A stretch of 64,000 nt of DNA from Planctomycetota bacterium. GTDB lineage: Bacteria; Planctomycetota; UBA1135; GCA-002686595. The notes beneath the pieces were generated by a model. The model ran no database searches. It had not been told where the DNA came from and saw nothing but the letters and a program-made list of their open reading frames with translations. This document shows, in pieces, positions 18,123 to 25,886 of this stretch (positions are counted from its first letter, which is position 1; each line of letters starts with the position of its first letter). The position numbers and the translations under genes were made by a program. The stretch covers positions 163,133 to 227,132 of the forward strand of contig JADHOC010000004.1 in assembly GCA_016779205.1 (NCBI GenBank), in the 5' to 3' direction.

Positions 18123-19826
18123 TCAGCGCGCATCGTGGAGGATCTCTCCGTTCACCACGGTCATCAGGACCGTGGCCTCCAGGGCCCTCTGCGCGTCGCC
18201 CGCCCCGAGCTGGGTCAGGTCCACGTCGAGCACCGTGAGGTCGCCACCATAGCCCCTGGCGAGCAAGCCGCGGCGATCCTCCTGGGTCGCCGCGAACGCC
18301 GCCCCCGAGGTCATCCCGCCCAGCGCCTCGTTCGCGGTCAGCCCCTGACCCGGCAGGAATCCCGGGGCCCCGGGGGACGCCACCTTTCGGCGGCTCACGC
18401 CTGCGAAGAACGTCACCCTCGGGTCCCCAACCCCGGCGGGGTACCCGCTCCCGAGCGCGAGGGGCTGGGACGCGGCCACGAGCAAGCTCCGCCAGGGCTG
18501 AAGCCCGAGGACACGGTCCACCCCCAGCCGCGACGAAGCCCAGCCCACCTGACCGCCAAGCCGAGCCGGCTGAAGCGAGGGCACCGCCCCCAGCGACCTC
18601 AGGCGGTCACGCTCCACCGACGTCCAGACGTCGATCCCCTCCAGGCGCGGCCGGAGCCCGATGAAGGCGGGGACCTCCGCGCGGGCGCGCTCGAAGATGT
18701 CCAGCGCCTGCTGCACGGCCCGGTCGCCGGCGCAGCGGAGCGCTGGCTGACGCCCCGCGCGAGCCGCCTCGACCACCAGGTCACTCGCCCGCCCGAACGG
18801 GAGGGAGAGCTGGCCTCGGTCGCCCGGCGCGTCCGCATAAGCCCCCTCGAGGGCCGCGCCCCGTACCGCGAGGGACCCATCCAGACCGAGGGAGACCCCC
18901 ACGACCTCGAAGCGGTCGGCCCCTGTGGGGTCCCGCTCCCATTGCCTCCATTGCTCCGGGGACGCCTCCACCCGCGCGTCGAGGAAGCCGACCACCCGGA
19001 TCCGCAGCCGCCCATCGGCCCGCAGCAGCGCCAGCGCGCTCGCGCCCGCGGCGTCCAGGTCCCTGACGTGCACGCAGGTCACTCCCGCCCGCAGGAGGGA
19101 CTCCTGGGCCCGCAGGATCCGTCGCGCTCGGGCCTCCGGGGACGGCGACGGGAGTGCGGCGGCGGCCGCCTCCGCTGCGTTTCCCTGCAGCCAACCGCCC
19201 GACGCCGCGGCAGCCTCGAGCTCGCACTCGGCCCAGCCCGCTCGGTTGAGGAGCAGCCCATCCCCCGACCCGTCGCGGAGGGCCACCGGGTGCTCGGGGA
19301 ACGCGCTGGAGATCGTCGCTGCGAGCTCGGCTCGCTCCAGGGCGGTGGCGCCGCCGGCGCGGGTCGAGTCCCATCCGAAGCCCTGGACCCAGCGGCCGGC
19401 GGGGAGCACGGCTGCCTGCTCCTGGAGCGCCTTCACAAGGCATCCGACCCCGTTGCACCCCGAGAGGTCCACCTGCTCCAGGTCGTAGCCGAGCCGCTCG
19501 AGCTGACCGCTGGCGTCCTGGAAGCCGGGGTAGACGAAGCCCCCCGTGAGGTCCACCCGCTGGGCGCGACGGCCGGCGTCCGTGGAGGCGAGCTCCCCCT
19601 CGGCGCCAATCCCGACGACCCTCCCCCCCACGACGAGGATCGCGGTCCCGCGGTCCGGTCGCCTCAGGGCCTCGGCTCGCCTCCCGTCGAACCCAGCGAA
19701 GACCGTCGCCCCGGTGAAGAGGGTGCCCTCCTGCGCAGCAGGTCGCCCGAGGACCACCCCGGACCCGACGGCGAGCACCGTCCCGAGGAGCGCGAGCCTG
19801 TGGAGGAGCCGGGGCGTGTGTCGCAT
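18123..19826 (-). CDS. Secreted amidohydrolase_3 (YtcJ-like) homologue lacking metal ligands
   Basis: The 567-residue protein begins with a signal peptide (basic start, hydrophobic LLGTVLAVGSGVVLG). The body follows the YtcJ-type amidohydrolase pattern, but the metal site looks absent. The PGxxDxHxH strand reads YPGFQDASGQLERLG. The HAIGDRA block reads RCAGDRAVQ. The RIEHAQ block reads RLEGID, with SMQPTH as SLQPAR. The GSDxP block reads GSGYP. The framework residues are nevertheless well kept. A non-metal enzyme, binding protein or pseudoenzyme is likely. The ATG at 19826 begins the signal peptide. It leads the OsmC gene. Confidence 0.8.
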   Translation of the reverse strand: MRHTPRLLHRLALLGTVLAVGSGVVLGRPAAQEGTLFTGATVFAGFDGRRAEALRRPDRGTAILVVGGRVVGIGAEGELASTDAGRRAQRVDLTGGFVYPGFQDASGQLERLGYDLEQVDLSGCNGVGCLVKALQEQAAVLPAGRWVQGFGWDSTRAGGATALERAELAATISSAFPEHPVALRDGSGDGLLLNRAGWAECELEAAAASGGWLQGNAAEAAAAALPSPSPEARARRILRAQESLLRAGVTCVHVRDLDAAGASALALLRADGRLRIRVVGFLDARVEASPEQWRQWERDPTGADRFEVVGVSLGLDGSLAVRGAALEGAYADAPGDRGQLSLPFGRASDLVVEAARAGRQPALRCAGDRAVQQALDIFERARAEVPAFIGLRPRLEGIDVWTSVERDRLRSLGAVPSLQPARLGGQVGWASSRLGVDRVLGLQPWRSLLVAASQPLALGSGYPAGVGDPRVTFFAGVSRRKVASPGAPGFLPGQGLTANEALGGMTSGAAFAATQEDRRGLLARGYGGDLTVLDVDLTQLGAGDAQRALEATVLMTVVNGEILHDAR

Positions 19827-19950
19827 GGGGAGAATCCGGAGCGGCCAGCGGCGTTGGAGCTCGGGCGAGGGCACGCCATGGTGCCCCGGCGACGGCACTA
19901 GGCGCAAGGTCTGCCCCACGGCTCGGCCCCCCTGCGGGCGCCTTCGAGGC

Positions 19951-19956
19951 TACACT
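19951..19956 (+). promoter_or_regulatory. Probable -10 element of leaderless SDR gene
   Basis: TACACT lies 7 nt before the ATG of the SDR gene, where a -10 box would place the transcription start on the start codon. No -35 match and no Shine-Dalgarno are visible. Confidence 0.35.
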
Positions 19957-19963
19957 CCCCCAC

Positions 19964-20728
19964 ATGAACGATCAGACCGATCCCCTCCCGCTGGCGGGGC
20001 GACGCGCGCTGGTGACCGGAGCGTCATCAGGCATCGGGCGCGCCACGGCCAGGGCCCTGGCCGGGGCAGGCGCCAGCGTGCACCTGGTGGCGCGGCGCGA
20101 GGAGCGACTGGCGGAGCTCGCCGAAGAGCTCGGCGGGGACGCCACGTTCACCGCTGCGGACGTCCGCGACGCCGGAGGGGTCTCCACCCTCTTCGAGGGC
20201 CAGGCCTTCGACCTCGTGGTCGCCAACGCCGGCCTCAGCAGGGGCGTGGCTCCCCTGCACGAAGGGGACAGCGACGACTGGGCCGAGATGATCGACACCA
20301 ACGTCAAGGGCGTGCTCCACACGGTGCGCGCCGCGCTCCCCGCGCTGCGCGCCGCCGGCCAGGGCGACCTCGTCCTGCTCGGGAGCGTGGCCGGCCGCCA
20401 GGTCTACCCCGGGGGCAACGTGTACAACGCCTCCAAGCACGCGGTGCGGGCCATCTACGAGGCCCTGCGCCTGGATGAATTTGGATCGGGGATCCGCTTC
20501 ACCACGGTGGACCCCGGCCTCGTGGAGACCGAGTTCAGCCTGGTCCGCCTCGGCGACCAGAATGCAGCCGACAGCGTCTACGAAGGGATGACCCCGCTCA
20601 CCCCCGAAGACGTGGCGGACGCCATCCGCTACGCCGTCACCCGCCCCCCCCATGTGAACATCGGTGAGATCGTCCTCTGGCCCACGGAACAGGCCAGCAC
20701 CCGGGACGTCCACCGAAGCGGCCACTGA
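19964..20728 (+). CDS. Short-chain dehydrogenase/reductase (YdfG-like)
   Basis: A 254-residue classical SDR. The cofactor motif TGASSGIG is at 19-26 and NAG at 88-90. The catalytic triad Ser141, Tyr154 and Lys158 (YNASK) is intact. ARR after strand 2 suggests NADP(H) preference. The C-terminal TRPPHVNIGEIVLWPTEQ is typical of YdfG/serine 3-dehydrogenase-like enzymes that oxidise 3-hydroxy acids or reduce malonic semialdehyde. It is followed 25 nt later by the S1-domain gene. Confidence 0.9.
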   Translation: MNDQTDPLPLAGRRALVTGASSGIGRATARALAGAGASVHLVARREERLAELAEELGGDATFTAADVRDAGGVSTLFEGQAFDLVVANAGLSRGVAPLHEGDSDDWAEMIDTNVKGVLHTVRAALPALRAAGQGDLVLLGSVAGRQVYPGGNVYNASKHAVRAIYEALRLDEFGSGIRFTTVDPGLVETEFSLVRLGDQNAADSVYEGMTPLTPEDVADAIRYAVTRPPHVNIGEIVLWPTEQASTRDVHRSGH

Positions 20729-20753
20729 GCCGACCCAACGAAGAAGAACCCCA

Positions 20754-21956
20754 ATGTCCCAAGACTCCCTCGACAAGGAAATCCAGGCTGCCCTCGACGG
20801 CGTCGACCTCCAGGCCCTCGGTAACTCGCCCGAGGAGGACGGCATGGACTCCGGCTCCAAGGCTGGACGCGGCAAGGACGACCTCATGCCCGGCACTGTC
20901 GCCGGGGTCAGCGGCGACGACGTCATCGTGGACCTCGGCCCGCGGATGCAGGGGGTCTGCGCCCTCGTCGAGTTCGATGACAAGCCCAACGTCGGCGACC
21001 GCTTCCGCTTCATGCTGCGTGGCCGAGAGGACGACCTGTGGTTGCTCTCCATGCGCGCCGCCAAGGAGCTCGAGGCCTGGGAGCAGCTCGAGGTGGGCTC
21101 TCGCACCAAGGCGCGGGTCACGGGCCAGAACCAGGGTGGCCTCACCCTCAAGATCGGGGCCCACGAGGCGTTCATGCCCATGAGCCAGGTCTCGATCCGT
21201 CGGGACGTGGAGGGCTCCGAGATGCTCGGCCAGACCCTGGTCTGCGAGGTCATGGAGATCGACCGCTCCCGCAACCGCGTGCTGCTCTCCCGCCGCCGCG
21301 TCGAGGAGAGCGAGCGCATGGAGGCGATCGCCGAGAAAGTCGGCGGCCTCGAGCCCGGCGCGAAGATGAAGGGCAAGGTCATGCGGATCGAACCCTTCGG
21401 AGCCTTCGTCGACATCGGCGGCGTCGAGGGACTGGTCCACGTGAGCCAGATCTCCCGCCAGCGCGTGGAGAAGGTGGACGAGGTCCTCAAGGTCGGCCAG
21501 CAGGTCGACGTGATGATCCTCGAGCTCAAGGAGGGCGGGAGGAAGATCGCCCTCGGCATGAAGCAGCTCGAGCCCGACCCCTGGGACGAGGTGCCCCACA
21601 AGCTCAACATCGACGGCCAGGTCACCGGCAAGGTCACCCGCCTGATGGACTTCGGCGCCTTCGTGGAGGTGCTCCCCGGCGTCGAGGGGCTCCTGCACAT
21701 CTCGCAGATCTCCACCGAGCGGGTGGTCAACCTGCAGAAGGTGCTCTCCGTCGGCGAGGAGGTGACGGTGCGCGTCACCTCGATCGACCCCGGGTCCCAG
21801 CGCATCAGCCTCTCCCGGCTGGATCCGCGCGGGGCTCAGATCGGCTCCGAGGACTCCGTGGAGACCTCGACGATCCAGCAGGCCCTCAACAGCTCGCGGG
21901 GCAACCTCGGGACCAACCTCGGGGACCTCTTCAAGAAGGCCCTCGGCGACAGCTGA
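20754..21956 (+). CDS. S1 RNA-binding domain protein (ribosomal protein S1-like)
   Basis: The 400-residue protein has four S1/OB-fold units at about 43-102, 114-183, 203-271 and 288-356. The last two are the best conserved, with PFGAFVDIGGVEGLVHVSQI and DFGAFVEVLPGVEGLLHISQI-type cores; the first is degenerate. The acidic N-terminus and the ALNSSRGNLGTNLGDLFKKAL tail lie outside the repeats. It could be the bS1 ribosomal protein in a short form or a paralogous S1-like translation factor; the length is short for E. coli-type bS1 (six domains). The ATG at 20754 follows an AAGAAGAA purine run. Confidence 0.87.
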   Translation: MSQDSLDKEIQAALDGVDLQALGNSPEEDGMDSGSKAGRGKDDLMPGTVAGVSGDDVIVDLGPRMQGVCALVEFDDKPNVGDRFRFMLRGREDDLWLLSMRAAKELEAWEQLEVGSRTKARVTGQNQGGLTLKIGAHEAFMPMSQVSIRRDVEGSEMLGQTLVCEVMEIDRSRNRVLLSRRRVEESERMEAIAEKVGGLEPGAKMKGKVMRIEPFGAFVDIGGVEGLVHVSQISRQRVEKVDEVLKVGQQVDVMILELKEGGRKIALGMKQLEPDPWDEVPHKLNIDGQVTGKVTRLMDFGAFVEVLPGVEGLLHISQISTERVVNLQKVLSVGEEVTVRVTSIDPGSQRISLSRLDPRGAQIGSEDSVETSTIQQALNSSRGNLGTNLGDLFKKALGDS

Positions 21957-21960
21957 GGGC

Positions 21961-22527
21961 TCAGGCCGCGGACAGCGGCCCGATGGGCAGGATCAGCAGG
22001 GCCTCCACGGGCGCGCCAGGTCCAAGACGGAAGGCGGCGCGGCTCACCAGGAGCGGCGCCCCTTCTTCGTAGTCGAGGCGCGGCGGGACCGACGCCTGGA
22101 CTCCCTGGCACCCCTCGAAGTCCACCTTGACCGCAGAAGCGCCCTGGGTCCCCATGGCCGACTGGAGCGCCCCCGCGACGAATGAGCCGACCTCGAGGAT
22201 CGCGTCCCGTAGCGGGCCGGTGATCTCGCCCTTGGCCTTGAGGTCCTCGATCTGCTGGGGGCCAGCCATCATGAGGTTGCCACCGAGGCTGATCGACTCG
22301 TCGAGGGGCAGCATGAAGGCGCCGTGCTCGACCCGGGCTCCAGCCTCGAGCCCGAAGCGGAACGAGACGTGGATGCCGCCGGCCGCCGCGGGTCGATCCG
22401 TGCGCTCCTCGACGGTGATCCCGCTCACCTCGATCTCGCTGTCGCTGAGCATCGAGAGGTCGCCGGCGATCCGCCGGAACATCCTGGCGACGGTCGCGCC
22501 GTGTGATTCGAGGTCCATCTTCACCAC
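21961..22527 (-). CDS. CheC/CheX-like domain protein, function unknown
   Basis: The 188-residue protein resembles the CheC/CheX/FliY phosphatase fold: a Gly/Met-rich strand (GGNLMMAGP), then LRDAILEVGSFVAGALQSAMG, where CheC proteins have an ExxN pair on the helix. Here the Asn position is Ser (EVGS), so CheY-phosphatase activity is doubtful. The C-terminal half has the expected alternation of strands. No chemotaxis or flagellar gene is near. The GTG at 22527 is used, but an ATG at 22518 preceded by GGTGAAG is equally possible. The stop lies 4 nt from the convergent S1 gene. Confidence 0.55.
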   Translation of the reverse strand: MVKMDLESHGATVARMFRRIAGDLSMLSDSEIEVSGITVEERTDRPAAAGGIHVSFRFGLEAGARVEHGAFMLPLDESISLGGNLMMAGPQQIEDLKAKGEITGPLRDAILEVGSFVAGALQSAMGTQGASAVKVDFEGCQGVQASVPPRLDYEEGAPLLVSRAAFRLGPGAPVEALLILPIGPLSAA

Positions 22528-22636
22528 GGGAGAGCCATCGTCCCGGCTCCCCGCGGATCTGAAGTCGCAGCCCTGGGCCCTGGCATCCGGCGGGGCACTG
22601 TCTCGCGTTGATCCACGGCCGGCGCCCGCAAGGACG

Positions 22637-23482
22637 CTAGTAGGACTCTTCTTCGCTGGGGAAGTCGCGACCCCGGACGTCCGCGGTGAAGCGCTCGAAG
22701 GCGCCGCGCATCTCGTCGGCGAAGTTGCCGTAGCGGCGCACGAACCGGGGGTTGAAGCGGGTGCAGATCCCCAGCATGTCGTGGCTCACGAGGATCTGCC
22801 CGTCGCAGCCACCGCCGGCCCCGATCCCGATCACCGGAACGCTCACGCTCTCCGTCACCTCCTTGGCGAGGGCGGCGGGGACCTTCTCGAGGACGATGGA
22901 GAAGACGCCCGCCTGCTCCAGCAGCTTGGCGTCCCGGCGGAGCTCGTCCGCCTCCTCGTCATCCGTGGCGCGCACCTGGTAGGTCCCGAACTTGTGGATG
23001 GACTGCGGGGTGAGCCCGAGGTGCCCCATGACGGGGATGCCGACATCGACGATCCGGCGGACGGTCTCCGCCACCACGCGACCGCCCTCCAGCTTGACCG
23101 CCTCGGCGCCGGCCTCCTTCACCATGCGGCCCGCGTTGCGCAACGCCTCGTCGGAGTTCACCTGGTACGACATGAAGGGCAGGTCTGCCACGACGAGCGC
23201 GCGCTCCACCCCGCGGCGGACGAGCGACGCGTGATAGACCATGTGCTCCATGGTGACGGTCACGGTGGTCTCCAGCCCCTGCATGACCGTGGACACCGAA
23301 TCCCCGACGAGGATCAGGTCCACTCCCGCCTGGTCCAGCAGCTGGGCCATGGTGTAGTCGTAGGCCGTGAGCGCCGCGATGGGCGTGCCGGCCTCCTTCA
23401 TCTGCGTCAGGAGGTTGGTCGTGACCTTGCGGCCGCTGAACTCCGTGGACTCGGCGTTGCCGTGCTCCGGGTGCTGGGACAT
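22637..23482 (-). CDS. panB: 3-methyl-2-oxobutanoate hydroxymethyltransferase
   Basis: First committed step of pantothenate (coenzyme A) synthesis: adds a hydroxymethyl group from 5,10-methylene-tetrahydrofolate to ketoisovalerate. The 281-residue TIM barrel has the metal-binding VGDSVSTVMQG block, LPFMSYQ, VKLEGG, MGHLGLTPQ and IGIGAGGGCDGQILVSHD. The ATG at 23482 fits the family length. TACAAC lies 7 nt before it, suggesting an internal leaderless promoter even though the flavoprotein gene lies 49 nt upstream on the same strand. panC and panE are absent here. Confidence 0.96.
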   Translation of the reverse strand: MSQHPEHGNAESTEFSGRKVTTNLLTQMKEAGTPIAALTAYDYTMAQLLDQAGVDLILVGDSVSTVMQGLETTVTVTMEHMVYHASLVRRGVERALVVADLPFMSYQVNSDEALRNAGRMVKEAGAEAVKLEGGRVVAETVRRIVDVGIPVMGHLGLTPQSIHKFGTYQVRATDDEEADELRRDAKLLEQAGVFSIVLEKVPAALAKEVTESVSVPVIGIGAGGGCDGQILVSHDMLGICTRFNPRFVRRYGNFADEMRGAFERFTADVRGRDFPSEEESY

Positions 23483-23489
23483 GGACGAG

Positions 23490-23495
23490 GTTGTA
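23490..23495 (-). promoter_or_regulatory. Probable -10 element before panB
   Basis: TACAAC on the minus strand ends 7 nt before the panB ATG at 23482. The position fits a leaderless transcript; no good -35 is seen at 17 nt. Confidence 0.3.
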
Positions 23496-23531
23496 CCAAC
23501 TCCGACAGCGCAGCGGCGGCGCGGGACGACA

Positions 23532-25193
23532 TCAGGGGGCAGGGGCCGTCCCGGATCGGTTCCCACCGGTCACCGCCGCCTGCGCGGCCCGGGCCCCGTC
23601 GATCGCCGCGCTCATGATTCCCCCGGCGTATCCGGCCCCCTCGCCGGCGGGATAGAGGTTGGAGAAGCCCTGGGCCCGGAAGGAGCCGCGGTCCCGTGGC
23701 AATCTGACCGGCCCGGAGCTGCGGGTCTCGATCCCCACGAGCAGCCCCTCCCCTCCGGCGAAGCCCGGGATGGCGCGGTCGAAGCGACCGAGCGCGCCCT
23801 CGATGGCCTCGCGGACGCGATCCGGGAGGAGCTGGTCCACCCGCGCGGCGGTCGCGCCGAACCCGTAGCTGGTGCGCAGCTCCCCCGACGACCGCCGGCC
23901 CTCGAGGAAGTCGGAGGCCCGCTGGGCAGGGGCGGCGTACGTCCCCCCACCCGCGTCGAAGAAGCGGCGCTCCAGGTCCCGCTGGAGGTCGACGCCAGCC
24001 ATGGGGCCCGTGAACCCCAGGCTCGCCACCGCGGCGGGATCGAGGGTCGTGACGAGCGCGGCGTTCGCCCACCGGGACGAGTGGCGCGAGTTACTCATCC
24101 CGTTGGTGCAGAGGCCGCCCGGCTCGCTCACGCTGGCCACGATCCGCCCTCCGGGGCACATGCAGAACGAGTGAGCGGGGACCTCCCCCCTGCTCTGGAG
24201 GTTGTAGGAGGCAGGACCCAGCACCCCGCCCCGCGGGTCAGCGCCGTAGCGCCCCCTGGTGATCAGCTCCTGGGGATGCTCGATCCGCACCCCCACCTGG
24301 AACGGCTTGGCCTCCATCACGACCCCAGCCTCCGCGAGCCAGCCCCAGGTGTCCCTCGCGCTGTGCCCGATCGACAGCACCAGGGCGTCGAGCTCCAGGT
24401 CACCCTGGGTCGTCCTGAGCGCCCGAACCGCGCGCCCCTCGACGCCGTCCTGACACTCCACGCCCACGGCGCGGACCCCGTACAGAAAGCGCACGCCCAG
24501 CTCCTCGAGCCGCGCGCGCAACCGCGGGAGCATGCGGTGCAGCACGTCGGTGCCAATGTGCGCCCGCGCGTCGAAGGCGATGTCGGCGGGGGCTCCGGCC
24601 CGGACGAGCTCGTCGATGACCGCTGTCTCCAGGGCGTCGGAGACCCGTGTGTAGAGCTTGCCGTCCGAGTAGGTCCCCGCGCCGCCGTCCCCGAACAGCA
24701 GGTTGTTGTCGAGGTCGGGCGCGGCGCCCCTGTGGAACGCGACGACCTTCCGGCCCCGGCGCTCGATGGCCTCGCCGCGCTCCACGAGGGTCACCTCCGC
24801 GCCCGAGAGGGCCGCGGCGAGGGCAGCGAAGAGGCCGCCCGGCCCGGCCCCCACCACCACCAGCCGGCCGCCGGCCCCCTCCACCTCGAGGGACCCGGGC
24901 GCAGGGGTCGCCGCCACCTTCCCCGAGCGCAAGAGCCGGCGGAGCTTGGGCCCCCGCGGGCCATCGGGGACGACCAGGTCCACCTGACACACGAAGTGCA
25001 GGTCCCTGCCGCGGCCGCGGGCGTCCACCGAACGCCGCGCGAAGCGCTGGCTGCGAACGTCCCCGGGGTCGACCCCCACCGTCCTTGCGGCGCGGACGAG
25101 GACCTCACGGTCCGGCTCATCCAGCTCCTGACGAAGCCCCGAGACCCTCCAGGCGACCCAGCCTCGCCCCGTTCGATCTCCTTCCCTGCCCAT
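23532..25193 (-). CDS. FAD-dependent dehydrogenase, COG2509 type
   Basis: The 553-residue flavoprotein has an N-terminal domain of about 90 residues with a conserved RRSVDAR segment, then a dinucleotide-binding motif VVVGAGPGGLFAALAAA with VERGEA after strand 2. LLFGDGGAGTYSDGKLYTR, FCMCPGGRIV and NLYPAGEGAGYAGGIMSAA are hallmark blocks of this uncharacterised but widespread family, annotated as NAD(P)/FAD-dependent oxidoreductase. The substrate is unknown. The ATG at 25193 gives the normal family start; longer in-frame reading would run into the divergent intergenic region. It is upstream of panB on the same strand. Confidence 0.87.
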   Translation of the reverse strand: MGREGDRTGRGWVAWRVSGLRQELDEPDREVLVRAARTVGVDPGDVRSQRFARRSVDARGRGRDLHFVCQVDLVVPDGPRGPKLRRLLRSGKVAATPAPGSLEVEGAGGRLVVVGAGPGGLFAALAAALSGAEVTLVERGEAIERRGRKVVAFHRGAAPDLDNNLLFGDGGAGTYSDGKLYTRVSDALETAVIDELVRAGAPADIAFDARAHIGTDVLHRMLPRLRARLEELGVRFLYGVRAVGVECQDGVEGRAVRALRTTQGDLELDALVLSIGHSARDTWGWLAEAGVVMEAKPFQVGVRIEHPQELITRGRYGADPRGGVLGPASYNLQSRGEVPAHSFCMCPGGRIVASVSEPGGLCTNGMSNSRHSSRWANAALVTTLDPAAVASLGFTGPMAGVDLQRDLERRFFDAGGGTYAAPAQRASDFLEGRRSSGELRTSYGFGATAARVDQLLPDRVREAIEGALGRFDRAIPGFAGGEGLLVGIETRSSGPVRLPRDRGSFRAQGFSNLYPAGEGAGYAGGIMSAAIDGARAAQAAVTGGNRSGTAPAP

Positions 25194-25346
25194 GCCGATG
25201 GTCTGGCCACAGTCTAATGGGAGCGCCACGTGGGCCGGGGGCCAGTTCGACCCGTTTGGAGGCCTGCGCCAGGGCCAGACGGCCGATGCTGCCCTGGGGC
25301 GGAGGCCGGGAACAGGCTCCGCCCCTGACCACCTGGCGCCCAACCC

Positions 25347-25886
25347 ATGAAGATGAACCACCTCCTCCAGGCCCCCCTCCTCCTGCTCGCCGTCGCCGCC
25401 GCCGGCTGCCACACCGTCTCCTCCGCGCTCATCGTCCCGGAGAACGTCGCGGTCTCCCGCGCCGTGGGTGGGAGCGTGCAGATCGCCGCCAGCGGCTCGC
25501 AGAAGCAGGGCCATTTCGGCCCCCCGATCGTGGCCGCGGACGACCTGGAGGCCGCGCTGACCGAGGTGATCCTCAGCTGCGGGCTCTACGATGAGGTCCT
25601 CTCCGGGGCCGGGGCCCGCCACCTGCTGGAGGTCGAGGTGGTCGAGCTTGTGGAGCCCGAGGTCGGCTTCGACACCAGCACCGAGGTGACCCTCCGCTGG
25701 ACGCTCAAGAGCGGCGACGGGGACCGGACCCTCTGGGTCGAGACCATCACGACCTCCGCGAGCATGAACTCCTATGAGGAGATGGACTCCTCCCTCCGCC
25801 CCCAGCTGGTGATGGAGAAGGCCATGCGGGACAACCTCGCCGAGGGCATCCGCGCCCTCTCGGCCGCGGCACCGACGGCCCCTTGA
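25347..25886 (+). CDS. Small lipoprotein, function unknown
   Basis: The 179-residue precursor has a signal peptide with lipobox LAVAAAGC, so the mature protein starts at Cys and is lipid-anchored. The mature domain (about 157 residues) has alternating strands, such as LLEVEVVELVEPEV and STEVTLRWTLKS, like the LptE/ABC-type auxiliary lipoproteins that form an alpha/beta sandwich. This resemblance is only by pattern. The ATG at 25347 begins the signal. Its TGA overlaps the TTG start of the next gene (TTGA), so both are translationally coupled. Confidence 0.75.
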   Translation: MKMNHLLQAPLLLLAVAAAGCHTVSSALIVPENVAVSRAVGGSVQIAASGSQKQGHFGPPIVAADDLEAALTEVILSCGLYDEVLSGAGARHLLEVEVVELVEPEVGFDTSTEVTLRWTLKSGDGDRTLWVETITTSASMNSYEEMDSSLRPQLVMEKAMRDNLAEGIRALSAAAPTAP

